Assembly (NCBI RefSeq): GCF_018991925.1
Contig: NW_024724368.1
Location: 4,014,209-4,078,208, forward strand
Direction of reading: 5' to 3'
Source: Homarus americanus
Taxonomy: Eukaryota; Arthropoda; Malacostraca; Decapoda; Nephropidae
DNA: 64,000 bases
Shown here: positions 28,735-64,000 of the stretch, piece after piece
How the letters are laid out: every line of letters begins with the position of its first letter
Position numbering within the stretch: position 1 is the stretch's first letter
The notes under the pieces: generated by a model
Database searches by the model: none
What the model was told of the DNA's origin: nothing
Seen by the model: only the letters and a program-made list of their open reading frames with translations
Made by a program: the position numbers and the translations under genes

Positions 28735-29395
28735 CCCCTACCGCTCGATACAGTCCCTCCAAGCCTCCCTCCAAGCCTCCCTCCCTCCCTCCTAGCCTCC
28801 CTCCCTCCCTCCCTCTCTCCTAGCGTCCCTCCCTCCCTCTGTCCCTCTCCTAGCCTCCCTCCCAGCCCTCCCTCCCTCCTCTCCCAGCCGCCTCCCTCCC
28901 TCCCACCCTCCTCCTCCCTCCCTCCCTCCTCCCTCCCTCCCTCCCAGCCTCCTCCCTCTCTCCCAGCCTCCTCCTCCCTCCCTCTCCTAGCCTCCTACCT
29001 CTCTCTCCTAGCCTCCCTCCCTCCCAGCCTCCCTCCTCCTAGCCTCCTCCCTCCCAGCCTCCCTCCCTCCCAGCAGCCTCCCTTCCCTCCCCCTTCCCTC
29101 CAGCCTCCCTCCCCTCCTCCCTCCCTCCCAGCTCCCTCCCCCAGCCTCCCTCCCCAGCCTCCCTCCTCCCAGCCTCCTTTTCCCTCCCCCTCTCCCTAGC
29201 CTCCTCCCCAGCCTCCCTCCTCCCTCCCTCTCTCCTGTAGCCTCCTCCCTAGCCTCCCCTCCCTCCTAGCCTCCCTCCCCCCTCCCTAGCCCCCTCCCCT
29301 CCCCAGCCCTCTCTCTCCAGCCTCTCTCCCTCCTAGCTCCTCTCCTCCTAGCTCTCTCCCTCCCAGCCTCCCTCCCTCCCTCCTTCCCACACCCC
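28735..29395. repeat. Pyrimidine-rich tract, (CCTCCCTCC[CT]AG)n
   Basis: About 660 bp with almost only C and T, punctuated by AG. Degenerate units are CCTCCCTCCCTCCTAGCCTC. Confidence 0.93.
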
Positions 29396-29639
29396 AGCCA
29401 CCATCACTATTGATTTAGTATTACTTGTCCTATATACTTGCAGTAGCATGGCGATAGATATTGTATTATTTTTACTCTCCTGCCGCCTACTGTATCAGAG
29501 CTGAACCGTAATCTATTTATTTTTCTTTCTTCCTCTTCCTTCCTCTCCCTTTCTTTCCTTTCATTTCTTCCTTCCTTCCTTCCTCTCATTCCTTTATTTA
29601 TAGGGTCTCCCATTTCAGTCCTCACCTCTTCCTCATTTT

Positions 29640-29686
29640 AACTTTTTTTTTTTTTTTTTTTTTTTTTTGAGAGAGAGAGAGAGAGG
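29640..29686. repeat. T-run followed by GA repeats
   Basis: About 25 T then a short GA microsatellite. Confidence 0.85.
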
Positions 29687-29849
29687 AAGGTGAAAGAAGA
29701 TTAGAGGTGGGGGAAGGAAGTTATAGTTCGGAAATTGAAGAAATTTAGGAGGAGGTAAGAGAGGGCGGGCTGACCGCCTAGCTAAGCTAATAGTGTGTTA
29801 GGGTTGTGTCATGGGTTAGTTATTGTCTGTCGGTACAGGCACTAGACAT

Positions 29850-30225
29850 CCTACCCTGTCCCATACATGGGTGTTTTGAGGGCCTTATTTCATATTCCGC
29901 CGACCCTACTGGCGGATGCTGGTCTAGGGAGGTTGTCTATTGCCTGGCCGTGTAGATCGGGGGTGGTAATGGACCTTTTGAGATTTGGTAACTTTTTGGG
30001 AACCATGTATGGTTGTTGTCGTTATCTGGTGGGAGTCTTTGAAGGAGTTCTTGCTCTGATCGTTCTATCTTTTGCCAGATTCTGCTGGCCAGGGTGTGCA
30101 GCTGCTGGTTGATGGGTTTCATTCTCAGGTCTATGTATCTCGGCTGTGGTTCTGGTGAAGGGGTATCTTTCGCCTGTGACGAATCTTAGGGCTTCATTTT
30201 GGATCACCTGTAATTGTAATATTTG
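29850..30225 (-). pseudogene. Jockey-like LINE remnant, polyprotein C-terminus
   Basis: On the minus strand one frame reads LQLQVIQNEALRFVTGERYP and FTRTTAEIH; after a shift another reads MKPINQQLHTLASRIWQKIE. This LQxxQNxALR...ITG motif with MxPIxxxLxxLA is the C-terminal region of jockey-type non-LTR retrotransposons (family knowledge). Frame shift and truncation make it a dead copy. The exact ends are uncertain. Confidence 0.8.
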
Positions 30226-30429
30226 AGTGGTGCTCCTAGTGTGTTCCTTCCCCCTTCTCTCACCCCCTCCCCTCCCTCTCCCTTCCTTTCCTCTTATTTG
30301 TGTGCCCTCACCCCTTCCCCTCATCTTAACTCCTTGTGTGTGAGGCTTTCCCTTTCCCTTCGTCTCACCGTAACTAATTGTGTGTTTGTGTTAGTTCTCT
30401 CTCTCTCTCTCTCTCTCTCTCCTTGGTTC

Positions 30430-30560
30430 CAGTTTAAACCAAGAGTGGAGACTCGGTTAGTAGGAAGTGGTGGTGGTAGGAGGTGGTGGTGGTAGGAGGT
30501 GCTGGTGGTAGGAGGTGCTGGTGGTAGGAGGTGCTGGTGGTAGGGAATGGTGGTAGGGTA
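30430..30560. repeat. GGTGGTAGGAGGT repeats
   Basis: Units of TGGTGGTAGGAGGTGC, 15-18 bp, about seven copies. Confidence 0.85.
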
Positions 30561-30866
30561 ATGAACTCTCTCCACACTATTATTATTATTATCATTTAGT
30601 GTTATTGTTGTTGTAGTAGTAAGAATTATAATATTAATAGCAGGAGTTGTACCAAAGTTATTGATAGTTGTTGTTGTTGTTGTTTATTGTTGTTCCTTCG
30701 TGATCACACCTCAGTAGTGACGATGGTTCAGTGGTGGCGGCGGTGGTGTGTCCTTGTGTTCCCTTAATACAGTTAAGAGAGCGTGGCGCCTAACTCCCCG
30801 CCAAATACAATTCTCGCCCATTGATTGAATCCTCGACAGGTGAGTGTGTGTGTGTCCTCCCTCCTC

Positions 30867-30991
30867 CAGGTGAAGTTAGGCTCCTCCTTTCCTCCCCCAC
30901 GTGAAGTTAGACTCCTCCTTTCCTCCCCCAGGTGAAGTTAGGCTCCTATCCTCCCCCAGGTGAAGTTAGGCTCCTCCTTTCCTCCCCTCCA
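30867..30991. repeat. 32-bp tandem repeat with splice-site-like junctions
   Basis: Four copies of CAGGTGAAGTTAGGCTCCTC plus CTTTCCTCCCCC. The period is 32 bp, once 28 bp. Confidence 0.9.
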
Positions 30992-31509
30992 GGTGATTTC
31001 CAGGTGATTTAATACCGCGTCGTAAGTGAGTTTAGTTCCCCGTCAAGTATTAACTCGGTCTTAACGTCAATTAAAATTGTATAAGGTCGTCGAAACTTGT
31101 GTGTTAAAGGAATATCCTTCCTTCCTTAGGCTTTAGTAAGCCCCTTTATAATATTTATACTGTATATACTTGTCACACTTGCCAGATGCTTCTGGTGTCA
31201 TTGTACAGGGGTACCTAGTGACAGCACTAGGATCCCGCTTCCTCTATCAAGGAATAAACAATTGAAATTGAAATTGAATTGAACTCTGGTATTTAATTAT
31301 CTTACCTGAGGCAACATAACAATAACAAACCCGCATAGATGTCGAATGAAGGCATTTAGAATTTATTTATTTATTTTTGGGAGAGGTATTTTAATTTTTA
31401 ATTATTTATTTTATCTTAGAATGAATAAGTTTTTAGGCTCTGACCCCTCCCTCGCTGTTCCCGCGTTCATGAGGAAAGAATTTGTTGTAAAAAACCTGAG
31501 AAGTTGTGT

Positions 31510-31545
<36 letters not shown>

Positions 31546-31694
31546 AATTGTTACAAGTCCAAGGCGTCTCAATTCTGAAGGCGGGGTGATTTATGAGTTA
31601 TTTATTGATTCTAGGGTCTTTAGTTTTATTCATTTTGTTGTTATTGCTGTTAATATTATTGTTGTTGCTGTTATTATTGTTACTGTTGTTGTTG

Positions 31695-31695
<1 letters not shown>

Positions 31696-31761
<66 letters not shown>
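31696..31761. repeat. (ATT)n microsatellite
   Basis: About 66 bp of ATT, 90 bp before the first visible kinase exon. Confidence 0.95.
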
Positions 31762-31762
<1 letters not shown>

Positions 31763-31852
31763 GCTGCTGTTGTTATAAATATTATGTTGTTGTTTACACT
31801 GAGAGGAACTTACATATAAATTACATTTGATCTCTGTGTCTTGGTGTTACAG

Positions 31853-64000
<32,148 letters not shown>

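Noticed and set aside
29867..30112. 81-codon hydrophobic plus-strand frame
   Set aside because: Antisense shadow of the jockey-like LINE remnant on the minus strand.

Overview
This is a eukaryotic (animal) genomic window. It has spliced exons with GT-AG introns, very abundant microsatellites and minisatellites, short TA-flanked DNA transposons, and CR1/jockey-like LINE remnants. The dense TG, AG, AT and ATT repeats, the pentanucleotide TTAGG/CCTAA tracts and the protein matches point to an arthropod, most likely a decapod crustacean. That assignment is inference, not proof.

One real protein-coding gene was recognised. Positions 31853-57969 on the + strand hold 26 consecutive coding exons of a type II diacylglycerol kinase, the delta/eta class (Drosophila DGK-eta; vertebrate DGKD/DGKH). 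Exon phases are compatible at all 25 junctions and the joined frame is open for 1524 codons to a TAA. Domain order is the second half of a PH domain, two C1 zinc fingers, the catalytic core, a long Ser/Pro-rich then strongly acidic linker that splits the catalytic domain, the accessory catalytic half, a helical region and a C-terminal SAM domain. The 5' end, with the first half of the PH domain, was not found and probably lies upstream of the window or in an overlooked exon. Exon 15 (47781-48023) stands alone between long introns and is easy to miss; it carries the conserved block just before the second catalytic half.

Positions 1-31852 hold no recognised gene exon. They contain an ATT-tailed repeat module, Tigger/pogo-like and mariner-like MITEs, G-rich minisatellite fields (3290-4160, 5036-5725, 12905-13820), a 422-bp pure TG array, a 54-bp minisatellite (18510-19005), a CR1-like LINE fragment (21908-22449), another (26485-27281), a jockey-like LINE remnant on the minus strand (29850-30225) and about 660 bp of pyrimidine-rich tract (28735-29395). 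This is intergenic sequence or a very large 5' intron of the kinase gene.

The kinase introns also carry mobile elements. They include an internally deleted Tigger-like element with matching inverted ends (44953-46054), a hAT MITE with a perfect 8-bp target duplication (46801-47261), a CR1 fragment (49602-50053), and a nested set of three inverted-repeat layers filling most of the intron at 52108-53835. Sequence after 57970 is AT-rich with no recognised gene and probably begins with the 3' UTR. I found no CRISPR, operon or new defence-type system. The points most worth a second look are the SGDG nucleotide-binding variant of the kinase, the acidic linker, the tandem splice sites, the hidden exon and the transposon nest.
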